The notes under the pieces were generated by a model. The model ran no database searches and had not been told where the DNA came from. It was given only the letters and a program-made list of their open reading frames with translations. Both the position numbers and the translations under genes were made by a program. This document shows positions 27,667 to 35,685 of a DNA stretch of 64,000 nucleotides, piece after piece. Every line of letters begins with the position of its first letter. Position 1 is the first letter of the stretch. The DNA comes from an uncultured Collinsella sp. (GTDB taxonomy: Bacteria; Actinomycetota; Coriobacteriia; Coriobacteriales; Coriobacteriaceae): positions 1 to 64,000 of the forward strand of contig CAUHHV010000001.1 of NCBI GenBank assembly GCA_959606065.1. Reading direction: 5' to 3'.

Positions 27667-27948
27667 ATCAACATCTACACTATCGTCCAGCTGGTCAACA
27701 CGCTGTTCAACTTCTATTCCACGCTCATTGTCGTCTACTGCTTTATGACGTGGATTCCCATGAAGCAGGGTGGTTTGCTTCAGGATATTGCCGCGGTGCT
27801 TGATAGCGTGTGCGGTCCGTGGCTCAACCTGTTCCGTCGTTTCATCCCGCCGATGGGCGGTATCGATTTTTCGCCGGTCGTTGCGATTATTGCGTTGCAG
27901 TTGGTGCAGAGGCTGGTTCTGCAGCTTCTTATAGGTATACTCGTGTAG
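27667..27948 (+). CDS. yggT: YggT family membrane protein, apparent AUC (or AUU) start
   Basis: Two-transmembrane protein usually encoded between sepF and divIVA; role in division or osmotic tolerance is not settled. The frame reads INIYTIVQLVNTLFNFYSTL..., the normal YggT N-terminus, from ATC 27667. Between the in-frame TAA at 27643 and ATG 27745 there is no ATG, GTG or TTG. Starting at 27745 would remove the first membrane helix and leave 67 residues. A good site, GAGGAG (27655-27660), sits six bases before ATC 27667, and directly before ATT 27661. I therefore call a non-canonical start and 93-94 residues, the family length. A sequencing error at an ATG cannot be excluded. Conserved: FMTWIP, DSVCGPWLNLFRRFIPPMGGIDFSPVVAIIAL. 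Confidence 0.8.
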   Translation: MNIYTIVQLVNTLFNFYSTLIVVYCFMTWIPMKQGGLLQDIAAVLDSVCGPWLNLFRRFIPPMGGIDFSPVVAIIALQLVQRLVLQLLIGILV

Positions 27949-28009
27949 AACTGACTTAGTAACTTACGTCGGGCGTGTAGCGCCGAGGCGATGAAAAAGG
28001 AGACTTGTT

Positions 28010-28684
28010 ATGGCTATTACCCCTGCAGACATCCAGGCTCAGACTTTCTCTGAGGCCAAGCGTGGCTACGATCCTGCCGAGGTCGACGTCTTCTTGGAGA
28101 CGCTGTCCTCTGAGGTTGACGCTATGCTCGCTAAGATCGTCGACCTTAAGGGTCGTCTGACTGCTACCGAGCAGCAGCTTGCCGATGCGCAGGCTCAGCT
28201 TGCCCAGGCTCAGGATGCCCCCGCCCAGGCCGTTCCTGCCGCCCCCGTGGCTGCTCCCGCCCCTGACTTCTCCGCTCAGGAGCGCCAGATTTCCGCTGCC
28301 CTGATCGCTGCCCAGCAGACCGCTGAGACCATCGTCAACGATGCCAATGAGAACGCTGAGCGTATTCGCAACGAGGCTGACGCCAAGGCCCGCGAGGTTA
28401 TCCGCCAGGCTCTGACCGAAAAGCAGGCTGAGCTCGAGGAGATCGATCGTCTCAAGGCTTCTCGTGAGGAGTTCAAGGCCGAGTATCTCAAGCTCATCCA
28501 GCACTTCATGGACGATGCCCAGAACTCCTTCCCGGCCGACCTCATGGCCTCCACGCCGGTCGGTTCTGCCGCTTCTCCTGCGGTGACTGTTCCCGCCGAG
28601 CCGCTGCCCGTCGCTGACCCGGTTGTCCCCGTGGCCGATCCCTTCGCCCCGATCGACAACTTCGCTGCCGACGACCTGGACTAA
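28010..28684 (+). CDS. divIVA: DivIVA domain protein
   Basis: Membrane-curvature-sensing coiled-coil protein that marks septa or poles. 224 residues. The N-terminal DivIVA domain reads ITPADIQAQTFSEAKRGYDPAEVDVFLETLSSEVDAM; a first coiled coil follows to about 67, then an Ala/Pro linker (about 67-90), then a second coiled coil (about 92-165, with EIDRLKASREEFKAEYLKLI). The C-terminus is a Pro/Ala/Asp-rich tail ending DNFAADDLD. AAGGAG lies upstream of ATG 28010. It closes the sepF-yggT-divIVA operon before a strong terminator. Confidence 0.93.
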   Translation: MAITPADIQAQTFSEAKRGYDPAEVDVFLETLSSEVDAMLAKIVDLKGRLTATEQQLADAQAQLAQAQDAPAQAVPAAPVAAPAPDFSAQERQISAALIAAQQTAETIVNDANENAERIRNEADAKAREVIRQALTEKQAELEEIDRLKASREEFKAEYLKLIQHFMDDAQNSFPADLMASTPVGSAASPAVTVPAEPLPVADPVVPVADPFAPIDNFAADDLD

Positions 28685-28710
28685 CATTCGGCCTACAATT
28701 TAGTGCCTAG

Positions 28711-28740
28711 AAAGGACCCGCAGCTTGCGGGTCCTTTTTT
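28711..28740 (+). terminator. Rho-independent terminator of divIVA
   Basis: The stem AGGACCCGCA / TGCGGGTCCT with loop GCT is followed by TTTTTT. Confidence 0.92.
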
Positions 28741-28762
28741 ATGACTGTACCGGGGCGCGCAA

Positions 28763-28803
28763 CATAAAAAACCGAGCCCTGCACATAGTGGCGCAGAACT
28801 CGG
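28763..28803 (-). terminator. Rho-independent terminator of the nitroreductase gene
   Basis: Read on the minus strand, CCGAG...CTGC and GCAG...CTCGG form an interrupted stem followed by TTTTTTATG. It lies about 50 bases beyond the stop codon at 28851. Confidence 0.8.
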
Positions 28804-28834
28804 CGAACCGGTGAGCGGTCAAGGATAGGTTTTA

Positions 28835-28854
28835 GGGCATGTCCCAAAATCTAC
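28835..28854. repeat. Copy of the AGTAGATTTTGGGACATGCC element
   Basis: On the minus strand this reads AGTAGATTTTGGGACATGCC and overlaps the nitroreductase stop codon. The same 20-mer, with one extra T, forms the left half of a hairpin at 48796-48828. Confidence 0.7.
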
Positions 28855-29381
28855 TTGAGGAGGAAGTCGGAGAGGGGAATGGTGCGGGCCTCGCGATGCT
28901 CGGGGTCTGCGATGTGGTCGGCAGGATAGCCACAGACGAGCATGTGATAGGGATAGACGCCCTCGGGCAGGTTGAACTGCTCGCGGGCTAGCTCGGGCTT
29001 AAAATGGCATACCCAGCACGTTCCCAGACCTTGCTCCTCGGCCTCCATCATCATCTGATCGCAAACAATCGAGGTGTCGATGGCACTCGAGTTCATCTGG
29101 TCATAGGGGCGAACCCAAGCGTCGCCGGTAACGCTGCAAATAAGGAAGACAAGCGGAGCCCCAAAGATGGACCCATCACGAGCAAACCGAGGCTGACAAG
29201 CAGCAGCCTTCTCCAACAGCTCAGGCGTATCCAGCACCATCACACGGGCTGGATGATTATTACAAGCAGAAGGAGCAATACGCCCAGCCTCAACAATGGC
29301 ATCCACAACAGCTTGCTCAACAGAACGATTCTCAAACTCGCGACAAGAATACCGAGACCGAGCCAGATCCAAATAAGACAT
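28851..29381 (-). CDS. Nitroreductase family protein
   Basis: FMN-dependent NAD(P)H oxidoreductase of the nitroreductase fold; substrate unknown. ATG 29381 has GGAGGG upstream on the minus strand; a longer frame to 29447 would add a hydrophobic head without support. 176 residues. Features: SRYSCREFENRSVEQAVVDAIVEAGRIAPSACNNHPARVMVLD (FMN phosphate Arg-x-Ser/Arg region), DTSIVCDQMMMEAEEQGLGTCWVCHF (second FMN block with GLGTCW), and a C-terminal LVCGYPAD. Such short members are common in gut anaerobes. The 5' half and the upstream spacer are markedly A/C-rich on the plus strand, unlike the rest of the window (see findings). Confidence 0.9.
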   Translation of the reverse strand: MSYLDLARSRYSCREFENRSVEQAVVDAIVEAGRIAPSACNNHPARVMVLDTPELLEKAAACQPRFARDGSIFGAPLVFLICSVTGDAWVRPYDQMNSSAIDTSIVCDQMMMEAEEQGLGTCWVCHFKPELAREQFNLPEGVYPYHMLVCGYPADHIADPEHREARTIPLSDFLLK

Positions 29382-29411
29382 ACAAGCCCTCCAACAATTA
29401 AAAATCAAACA

Positions 29412-29540
29412 AACCCAAAGTAACCCAAACAGTACCCAAAACAGCAATCAGCCAAACGCTCATCAAGGGCCAAAGTGTCCGAACGGGTACCATAGGTCCC
29501 TTCAGCCAAACCCCCATCGCGCTAAATCTATCAGCCAAAG
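29412..29540. other. A/C-rich spacer with repeated ATCAGCCAAA words
   Basis: This lies within the gap 29382-29667. ATCAGCCAAA occurs at 29447-29456 and 29530-29539, and CTTCAGCCAAAC at 29500-29511. On the minus strand 29456-29435 reads TTTGGCTGATTGCTGTTTTG, close to TTTGGCTGAAGCTGTTTTG at 47931. CCAAAGTAACC at 29415-29425 recurs at 43107-43117. No gene is seen here. Confidence 0.6.
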
Positions 29541-29564
29541 TTCCCAATTGTGGTGCATAAGGGA

Positions 29565-29643
29565 GCGGGCCCGGCCACTAATAACCTTTTGAACGACTCT
29601 GCTTGCAGCCGGAGTGAAAAAGGTTATTAGTGGCCGGGCCCGC
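29565..29643. repeat. Perfect 26-bp inverted repeat between the nitroreductase and DUF47 genes
   Basis: The left arm 29565-29590 (starting GCGGGCCCGGCCACTAATAA) matches the right arm 29618-29643 exactly in reverse complement, with a 27-base loop. There is no T-run on either side, so it does not look like a simple terminator. GGGACATG follows at 29651-29658. Confidence 0.9.
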
Positions 29644-29667
29644 GACCGGTGGGACATGTGCCCCCAA

Positions 29668-30291
29668 TTAACTGTTCTTCATGACAATCGAATCCACAAC
29701 ATCGGCCACATTCTCGCAGCAGTCGGCGCAGTACTCCAGGAAGGCGTAGACGTCACGCCAAGCGATGACCTCGAGCGGATCCTTGCCGTTAACGTGCAGG
29801 TTGCGCATGGCGTTGATGTAGAGCTCGTCGGCCTCGGACTCGATGGTGTTGATCTGGATGACCAGCTCGCGCAGCGTTTTGGACTTGCGGTAGTTGGGAA
29901 GCTCGACCATCAGGTCTTTCATGGCGCGGCAGGCGTCAGTCACCTTGTGGGCGATGACGATGGCGTCGGGATGGATGCTCTGAATGTTGGTGAAGTAGAC
30001 GCGCTGCACGACGCCCTCAATACGGTCGAGCACGGTGTCGAGCGCGCAGCTCATCAGATCCAGATCCTCGCGCTCGAGCGGGGTGATAAAGGCGGTGAGC
30101 AGGGCGTCTTCGAGCTCGTGGTGCTTCTTGTCTGCCGCATGCTCAATCGCATGCATCTCCTCGAGCATGTCGTGGATCTGCGCGGGATCAAAGTTCTCAA
30201 AAATCTTGATGAGTAACTCTGCGGCCTGGACAGCAAGGTCGGCGCAGGCGACGTAGTTGTCAAAGTAGAACGAATCGGGTTTCTTTGCCAT
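29668..30291 (-). CDS. DUF47 (PhoU-like) phosphate transport accessory protein
   Basis: Helical PhoU-related protein encoded next to Pit transporters and thought to control them. 207 residues, the normal length. Seen: DNYVACADLAVQAAELLIKIFENF, MHAIEHAADKKHHELEDALLTAFITPLEREDLDLMSCALDTVLDRIEGVVQR (the EHxAD and E-R-ED-I/L metal-binding-type motifs of PhoU-like helices), and TIESEADELYINAMRNL. It is transcribed from the same strand as pit and follows it by 67 bases, so the pair is an operon with pit first. Start ATG 30291, with GAAAGGA upstream. Confidence 0.92.
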   Translation of the reverse strand: MAKKPDSFYFDNYVACADLAVQAAELLIKIFENFDPAQIHDMLEEMHAIEHAADKKHHELEDALLTAFITPLEREDLDLMSCALDTVLDRIEGVVQRVYFTNIQSIHPDAIVIAHKVTDACRAMKDLMVELPNYRKSKTLRELVIQINTIESEADELYINAMRNLHVNGKDPLEVIAWRDVYAFLEYCADCCENVADVVDSIVMKNS

Positions 30292-30358
30292 GGGTGGGTC
30301 CTTTCGAGGCGAAGACGGGTGGGCGAAGTGTTGCGGTCCAGATGGACGTTCGGTTTGA

Positions 30359-31408
30359 CTAGAGGAACATCATGAACAGCTTGGCCATGACAAAGCTGAT
30401 GAGTCCGCAGGCGGGGAAGGTGAAGAACCAGGTGAACATCATGTCCTTGACGACGCCGAAGTTGATGGCCGAAAGGCGCTTGACGGCACCGACACCCATA
30501 ATGGCGCAGGTTTTGATGTGCGTGGAGGACACGGGGATGCCGGTAAGGGTGGCAAGTAGCAGGTTCGCGGCGCCCGCGAGGTCGGCGGAGAAGCCCTGAT
30601 ACTTCTCGAGCTTAACCATGCTCTGGCCGACGGACTTGATGATGCGCTCGCCGCCCACGCTGGTGCCGATACCCATGGTGGCCGAGCACAGCAGCATAAT
30701 CCAGATGGGGATGCCTGCATCGCCGACGCTCGTCTGGCCGCTGGCAAAGGCCACGCCTAAAAAGAGCACGCCGATGAACTTCTGTCCATCCTGCGCGCCG
30801 TGCATAAAGCTCATGGCCGCAGCGCTCGCGATCTGAGCGTATTTAAAGAAGACATTGGCACGTCGCCTGTTGGCGGCGGCGAAAAGGATCGAGACGAGCT
30901 TGCACAGGACCCAGCCCATGACAAAGCCCAGGCCTATGGAGAGCGCCAGGCCGTAGATGACCTTCATCCACTCGTGGACGTTGACGCTGCTCGCACCGCC
31001 GAGGGCGATGGCGGCACCGGTCAGGCCGGCGATAAGGCTGTGGCTTTGCGAGGTGGGGATGCCAAAACGCGACGCTGTGGCGCCGTAGACGACGATGGAG
31101 AACAGCGCCGCGCATAGGCAGGCGAGCGCCATGGTGCTGTTTCCGCCAAAGTCGACGATATGTGAGATGGTGTTGGCGACGCTCGCGTTAAAGTGCGTCA
31201 TGATGAGCACGCCGAGGAAGTTGAATGCGGCGCTCATGAGAATGGCGGCGCGGGCGGGCATGCAACGCGTAGTGACGCAGGTCGCGATGGCGTTGGGCGC
31301 GTCGGTCCATCCATTGACGAAGATGGCGCCCAACGCGAGGATCACGGTGACGGCAAGGACTGGGTTCGACACAATTTGGCCGAGGAAGGTTGAGAACGTT
31401 ACGTCCAT
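30359..31408 (-). CDS. pit: Low-affinity inorganic phosphate transporter (PiT family)
   Basis: Membrane symporter for phosphate or metal-phosphate. 349 residues with about ten hydrophobic segments. PiT signatures are present twice: near the N-terminus NGWTDAPNAIATCVTTRCM and SRFGIPTSQSHSLIAGLTGAAIA, and in the second half MSFMHGAQDGQKFIG and GIPVSSTHIKTCAIMGVG. The GANDxxN motif reads GWTDAPNAIA in the first copy and GAQDGQKF in the second. It gives the cell a constitutive-type route besides the high-affinity Pst system encoded 5 kb away. Confidence 0.95.
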   Translation of the reverse strand: MDVTFSTFLGQIVSNPVLAVTVILALGAIFVNGWTDAPNAIATCVTTRCMPARAAILMSAAFNFLGVLIMTHFNASVANTISHIVDFGGNSTMALACLCAALFSIVVYGATASRFGIPTSQSHSLIAGLTGAAIALGGASSVNVHEWMKVIYGLALSIGLGFVMGWVLCKLVSILFAAANRRRANVFFKYAQIASAAAMSFMHGAQDGQKFIGVLFLGVAFASGQTSVGDAGIPIWIMLLCSATMGIGTSVGGERIIKSVGQSMVKLEKYQGFSADLAGAANLLLATLTGIPVSSTHIKTCAIMGVGAVKRLSAINFGVVKDMMFTWFFTFPACGLISFVMAKLFMMFL

Positions 31409-31658
31409 ATATGGGCTTTCTCGAAGTTTGCAGACACGTTACAAAAACATGATAAATCGTATCACCTCCTGCGGGTCTCTTTACCGAGTTCTGATGGGAG
31501 AAGTGAACTTTTTGGCACTAAAATTGAATATTAGCCCTGTTGACCGCGGGTGTTCTTTTTGCTAACACGCCATGCGGACACGTGCGATTACTACGACACT
31601 CCAAAACCACAGTCTGTTCGCTTTACAACATGCAAACATGCGTTCGATAATAGGAGGC

Positions 31659-31997
31659 ATGGAATATCGACAGACAGACGGCAAAACTCGGCGCGTGCAC
31701 AAGCAGTATGTGGACGTCGTGGCCCGCATCCTCGCGGGCGGACAGGTCGTGCCGGTCACCGTCTGCTGGGTCGACGGCCGTTGTTTTACGATCGACGAAA
31801 TTATCTCGACCACCGGGTTTGGCCTGATGGTCCACGGCATCCGTACGGCAACATATAAGGTGCGTTTTGGCGGGCACGCGACCGAGTTGTATCTGGAGGA
31901 CCAGACGCGCGAGCGGGCAGACGGCTCGCAGGCACACGTGATGCGTTGGTGGGTCTGGGCCTTTGATCGTACGCTTGAGGGCGAGCGCCGTAGGTAA
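31659..31997 (+). CDS. Hypothetical protein, small and beta-rich
   Basis: I do not recognise the family with confidence. ATG 31659 gives 112 residues (MEYRQTDGKTRRVHKQYVDV); its ribosome site AGGAGG ends only one base before the ATG, so the exact start is uncertain. An upstream ATG at 31638 has no site. The protein is basic with alternating hydrophobic strands (VVPVTVCWVDGRCFTIDEIISTTGF, YKVRFGGHATELYLEDQ) and a Trp-rich end (MRWWVWAFDR). It resembles short actinobacterial 'DUF6504-like' proteins in layout, which is a weak impression. It is transcribed divergently from pit, and the BI-1 gene follows after 79 bases. Confidence 0.6.
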   Translation: MEYRQTDGKTRRVHKQYVDVVARILAGGQVVPVTVCWVDGRCFTIDEIISTTGFGLMVHGIRTATYKVRFGGHATELYLEDQTRERADGSQAHVMRWWVWAFDRTLEGERRR

Positions 31998-32076
31998 GGA
32001 CGTACGGCATTCGGGTACAATGACAGGAATCTTGTCAGCTACTGCGCTGTCGCGGCGCTTTTGAAAGGACGAACCT

Positions 32077-32772
32077 ATGAACGATATCCAGGGCTATCAG
32101 AACGGCCCCGTCGAGAGCGGCGCAAGCCGCGCCAAGGAGATGTCGCCGCGCGCGTACAATCTCGCCATGTCTGCCCTGATCTTCTTGGGCTTTTGCGCCA
32201 TGGGCGCCGGTGCCTACTTTACGAGCACCATGTCGTTTGCGCGCATGATGATGAGCGGCGCCGCCCTGCCGCTGGTCTTTGGCTCGTTTATTTTGACCAT
32301 CGTCGGCATGGTCATGATGTCGGCCGCCGCCAGCAAGCAGTCCGTGGGCCTGTCCCTTGTGGGCTACGTAATCTTTGCGAGTACCTTTGGCCTGACCGCG
32401 TCGTTTGGCCTTGCCAACTACGACCTGCCCACCATCAACACTGCCTTTATCGCCACGGCCGCCATCACCTTTGTCTTTGGCGCCTTGGGCGTGACGTTCC
32501 CCAAGTTTTTCCAGCGCGTATATGGCATCGGTTTTGGCATTCTGCTCGCAACTATTCTGGTTGAGATCGTGCTGATGTTCATGGGCGTCTCGCAGACCAT
32601 CACCGACCTGATCGTGATCGTGGTGTTCGCCGGGTTTATTGGCTATGACACCTATGTTGCCACGACGGTGCCGCCCACACTGCCCAATGCCGTGCTTATG
32701 GCCTCTAACCTGTTCGTGGATATTATCAACGTGTTTTTGCGCATTTTGAACATCCTCGGCCGTCGCGATTAA
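32077..32772 (+). CDS. Bax inhibitor-1 / YccA family membrane protein
   Basis: Seven-helix membrane protein of the BI-1 (TMBIM) superfamily; bacterial members include pH-dependent calcium leak channels and the FtsH-modulating YccA. 231 residues; a 25-residue polar N-terminus, then seven hydrophobic segments. Family hallmarks near the C-terminus: FIGYDTYVA (the Asp of the di-aspartyl sensor region) and the ending LPNAVLMASNLFVDIINVFLRILNILGRRD. A -10-like TACAAT at 32016-32021 lies 55 bases upstream. The ribosome site is GAAAGGA. A terminator follows. Confidence 0.9.
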   Translation: MNDIQGYQNGPVESGASRAKEMSPRAYNLAMSALIFLGFCAMGAGAYFTSTMSFARMMMSGAALPLVFGSFILTIVGMVMMSAAASKQSVGLSLVGYVIFASTFGLTASFGLANYDLPTINTAFIATAAITFVFGALGVTFPKFFQRVYGIGFGILLATILVEIVLMFMGVSQTITDLIVIVVFAGFIGYDTYVATTVPPTLPNAVLMASNLFVDIINVFLRILNILGRRD

Positions 32773-32819
32773 AGCGCGGCATTGCGACGCTTCCTGCCGG
32801 ACACGGTAAAACGATGCGA

Positions 32820-32848
32820 AAGGCGGTCCTTCGGGGCCGTCTTTTTTG
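32820..32848 (+). terminator. Rho-independent terminator of the BI-1 gene
   Basis: The stem AAGGCGGTCC / GGGCCGTCTT (with G-T pairs) is followed by TTTTTTG. Confidence 0.85.
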
Positions 32849-32913
32849 TGCGCGGCGGGGTATCATGGATGGGAAAAAGCCGATAGCGGCAGCGACAGGA
32901 AAGGTGGCCATGT

Positions 32914-34011
32914 ATGGCAGACGTCGACAACAGGAACCGTAACCGCAGGTCCAACCGAGCGGGTCAGCCCAATCCCAAGCGCGAGGCCCGTGCCAAGGCC
33001 GCCGAGCGCCATGTGATGACTGTGTCCGAGGCCTGCGCCAAGGATATCGAGCGTTCGCTTGCTGGTGTTCGCGAGTTTGACGGCATGCCCGCCGGCTTTG
33101 TCGCGGCGATGAAGGCCAAGGTTCAGACTGCTGTGGCCCCCGAAGAGCAGGTCGCCGAGGACGTCGAGACCGAGGCGGCGCCCGAGCCCGTCGAGGAGCC
33201 TGCCGAGGAAATCGCCGAAGCTGAGTCCGCGCCTGCTGAGGAGCCCGCTCCGGTCCTGCCCGAGGTCACTGTGCTTGATGCCTCCGCCACGCAGGCAATC
33301 CTCGATAACGGTCGCGGCTATGCGCAGTTCTGCGACATGGCCGTGCTCGCCTTTGCCTCGTTTACCAATCCGGGCGGTGGATATATTCAGGGTTATCTGG
33401 GCCAGGAGGCCACGCTGTGCGCCGATTCGTATCTGTACAACGTCCTCGATAAGCAGCGTAAATGGTACGGTGAGAACCGTCGCCGCAACATCAACTGCGA
33501 GCTCTATCGTAACCGTGCCCTAGTGGTGCCTGCGGTGCGCTTCGACCGCAACCACGTGCATGCATACGCCGACGTGATCGTGGCCGCCGCGCCCAACGTT
33601 AAGCGCGCCCGCCAGGAGTATCGCGTGAGCGACGATGCTCTGCTGGATGCCCTGCGCGACCGCATCCGCTTTGTGCTCGCCATCTGCGACGAGTTGGGTC
33701 GCGAGAAGCTCGTGCTGGGCGCATGGGGCAGCGACAACAACGGCTTTGATGCCGAGGCCGTGGCCGAGCTCTTCCGCAAGGAGCTCGCATCGGGCGACTT
33801 CAAGGTCAAGCAGGTCTTCTTTGCCGTGCCCTCTACGCGCTGGGACGAGGACTTCGCCAAATTCGAGCACGTGCTGGCAAACTTCCCCGAGCGAAACGAG
33901 GAGTCCTATGCTCAGGTTGCCGCCCGCGCCGCAGCCGCTCGTGCCGCCGAGCAGGCCCAGGCTGCCGCCGAGGATGATGAGGACGAGGACGACTGGCGCA
34001 AGTACCTGTAA
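32914..34011 (+). CDS. PARG-like macrodomain protein (TIGR02452/DUF2263-type) with variant catalytic motif
   Basis: 365 residues. Residues 1-50 are basic, 75-118 form an acidic Glu/Ala/Pro linker, and about 118-330 match the microbial poly(ADP-ribose) glycohydrolase-like domain: SFTNPGGGYIQGYLGQEATLC (148-169), DSYLYNVL, VVPAVRFDR, VIVAAAPN, LGAWGSDNNGFD and QVFFAVPS. Bacterial PARGs carry GGG-x(6-8)-QEE, where the second Glu is catalytic; here the triplet is QEA (164-166). The fold call is solid; hydrolase activity is doubtful. The acidic C-terminus is DDEDEDDWRKYL. It has its own -10-like TATCAT (32862) and terminator, so it is monocistronic. Confidence 0.85.
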   Translation: MADVDNRNRNRRSNRAGQPNPKREARAKAAERHVMTVSEACAKDIERSLAGVREFDGMPAGFVAAMKAKVQTAVAPEEQVAEDVETEAAPEPVEEPAEEIAEAESAPAEEPAPVLPEVTVLDASATQAILDNGRGYAQFCDMAVLAFASFTNPGGGYIQGYLGQEATLCADSYLYNVLDKQRKWYGENRRRNINCELYRNRALVVPAVRFDRNHVHAYADVIVAAAPNVKRARQEYRVSDDALLDALRDRIRFVLAICDELGREKLVLGAWGSDNNGFDAEAVAELFRKELASGDFKVKQVFFAVPSTRWDEDFAKFEHVLANFPERNEESYAQVAARAAAARAAEQAQAAAEDDEDEDDWRKYL

Positions 34012-34033
34012 GCGGTGCGCGCGATGTGATATG

Positions 34034-34070
34034 CCAAGCCGACGGGAGGGGTTGCCCCCGTCGGCTTTTT
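34034..34070 (+). terminator. Rho-independent terminator of the PARG-like gene
   Basis: The stem AAGCCGACGGG / CCCGTCGGCTT is followed by TTT. Confidence 0.9.
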
Positions 34071-34089
34071 ACTGAATGAGGAGCTCAAG

Positions 34090-34749
34090 ATGAAAAACGT
34101 TCTGTGCTTTGGTGACAGCAACACCTATGGCTATGATCCGGCGGGTATGCGCGACGGCACCGCAGTGCGCTATGCGCGGGATGTGCGCTGGTGCGGTGTG
34201 GTGCAGCGTGACCTGGGTGAGGGCTGGCATGTGATTGAGGAAGGTCTAAATGGTCGCACGACGGTGCGCGACGATATGTGCCATCTGGACACCAACCTCA
34301 ACGGCATTCGCGCGCTTCCGATGCTGCTCGAGGCCCATAAGCCGCTGGATGCGATCGTGATCATGCTGGGCACCAATGACTGCAAGACGGTCTTTGGCGT
34401 GACGGCCTCGGATATTGCCCGCGGCGCCATGGCGTTGATTCGCGCCGTCCGTGCGTTTGCATGGACCGATGCCGCGCCCTGCCCACGGATTCTGCTGATG
34501 GCGCCTATCAAGATTAAGCCGCAGATCGCCGACGTATATATGACCGATTTTGACGAGCATTCCGTAGAAGCCTCGGAGCATTTTGGTGAGTACTACGCGC
34601 ATGTGGCTAAGCAGTTTGGCTGCGACTTTTTGAATGCCGCCGACTTTGCCGAGCCGGGCGATATCGATTATCTGCACATGATGCCCGAAAGCCACGAGAG
34701 CTTGGGGCATGCCGTGGCAGCCAAGCTCCAAGAGATGCTCGGTGAGTAG
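34090..34749 (+). CDS. SGNH/GDSL-type hydrolase
   Basis: Cytoplasmic-looking serine esterase of the SGNH fold (no signal peptide). 219 residues. The four blocks are readable: block I FGDSNTYGYDP (Ser10), block II GLNGRTT (Gly/Asn), block III MLGTNDCK (Asn), and block V DYLHMMPESH (Asp-x-x-His). Members act as esterases, arylesterases or acetyl-hydrolases; the substrate cannot be deduced. GAGGAG precedes ATG 34090. The gene converges on thiD across a long hairpin. Confidence 0.9.
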   Translation: MKNVLCFGDSNTYGYDPAGMRDGTAVRYARDVRWCGVVQRDLGEGWHVIEEGLNGRTTVRDDMCHLDTNLNGIRALPMLLEAHKPLDAIVIMLGTNDCKTVFGVTASDIARGAMALIRAVRAFAWTDAAPCPRILLMAPIKIKPQIADVYMTDFDEHSVEASEHFGEYYAHVAKQFGCDFLNAADFAEPGDIDYLHMMPESHESLGHAVAAKLQEMLGE

Positions 34750-34755
34750 CGCGAC

Positions 34756-34800
34756 CCCAAACCACCGCAAAGGTGTCTGTCCCCTTTGCGGTGGTTTGGG
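34756..34800. repeat. Perfect 18-bp inverted repeat between SGNH and thiD (convergent)
   Basis: CCCAAACCACCGCAAAGG (34756-34773) and its exact reverse complement at 34783-34800, with loop TGTCTGTCC. No T-run follows on the plus strand. It may act as a two-way terminator for the convergent genes. Confidence 0.9.
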
Positions 34801-34809
34801 CTGCGAATC

Positions 34810-35640
34810 TTAATACTGCCACATGTGATTGACGGGGCCGGAGCCTTTGCCCATGTTCAGGCCGGCGGCCAGAGCGCCTGTCAGGTATGCCTTGCCCGCA
34901 TTGACGGCGTCGGCAAGATCCATGCCCTGGGCCAGCGCGCAGGCGATGGCGGACGAGAGCGTGCAGCCGGTGCCGTGCGTGTTGTCGGTCTCGATGCGCT
35001 TGTGGCGGAACCACGTGGTGAGTGGATCTCCCAGATGGTTGCCCTCGTCATCGAGTGGCGCGGGTTCGGCCAGTACATCGTTGGCCTCGTTGACAAGATG
35101 CCCACCCTTAACGAGGGATGCGCAACCAAAGCGGCGGGTGAGGAGCATGGCAGCATTTTGCTGCGTGCGCTCGGAGTCGACCTCGTAGTCGAGCAGGGCC
35201 ATGGCTTCGGGAATATTGGGCGTGATAACCGTCGCTAGCGGGAACAGGCGGCGGGTGAGTGCCTCGGCGGCATCTTCGGCAATCAGCCGTGCGCCCGAGG
35301 TGGCTACCATGACGGGGTCGACTACCACGTTTGTCGCGTTCCAAACGCTCAGGCGGTCGGCGATAACATCGATAATCTCGGCAGAGGAAACCATGCCAAT
35401 CTTGACGGCGTTGGGGCGGATATCGTCAAAAACGGCATCGATCTGCGCCGCGACAATATCTGGGGAGATGTTCTGCACGGCGGTGACGCCTAGGGTGTTT
35501 TGTGCGGTTATGGCTGTGATGGCCGTCTCGGCATACAGGCGGTGCGCCGTGATGGTCTTGATGTCGGCCTGAATGCCGGCACCACCGCTGGAATCGGATC
35601 CGGCGATGGATAGAACGGCGGGTACCTTACTGCGATCCAT
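34810..35640 (-). CDS. thiD: Hydroxymethylpyrimidine (phospho)kinase
   Basis: Phosphorylates HMP and HMP-phosphate to HMP-PP for thiamine synthesis; downstream of ThiC in the pathway. 276 residues, single-domain size. Motifs: AVLSIAGSDSSGGAGIQADIKT (substrate loop), KIGMVSS, VVVDPVMVATSGARL, TPNIPEAMALL and the ribokinase-type anion hole/catalytic base segment DNTHGTGCTLSSAIACALAQG (Asp/Gly-Thr-Gly-Cys). GGGAG precedes ATG 35640. It lies 181 bases downstream of thiC on the same strand; a GCCCGGGAT/ATCCCGGGC hairpin and a TATAAT between them allow separate initiation. No thiE, thiM or thiG is in the window. Confidence 0.95.
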   Translation of the reverse strand: MDRSKVPAVLSIAGSDSSGGAGIQADIKTITAHRLYAETAITAITAQNTLGVTAVQNISPDIVAAQIDAVFDDIRPNAVKIGMVSSAEIIDVIADRLSVWNATNVVVDPVMVATSGARLIAEDAAEALTRRLFPLATVITPNIPEAMALLDYEVDSERTQQNAAMLLTRRFGCASLVKGGHLVNEANDVLAEPAPLDDEGNHLGDPLTTWFRHKRIETDNTHGTGCTLSSAIACALAQGMDLADAVNAGKAYLTGALAAGLNMGKGSGPVNHMWQY

Positions 35641-35685
35641 GTTCGCTCCCTTGTTCGGTCGGATTCAAATGGGTCTTCTGCCTGC

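Noticed and set aside
29614..30216. 200-codon plus-strand frame opposite DUF47
   Set aside because: It is antisense of a well-conserved protein; the frame starts inside the 29565 inverted repeat.
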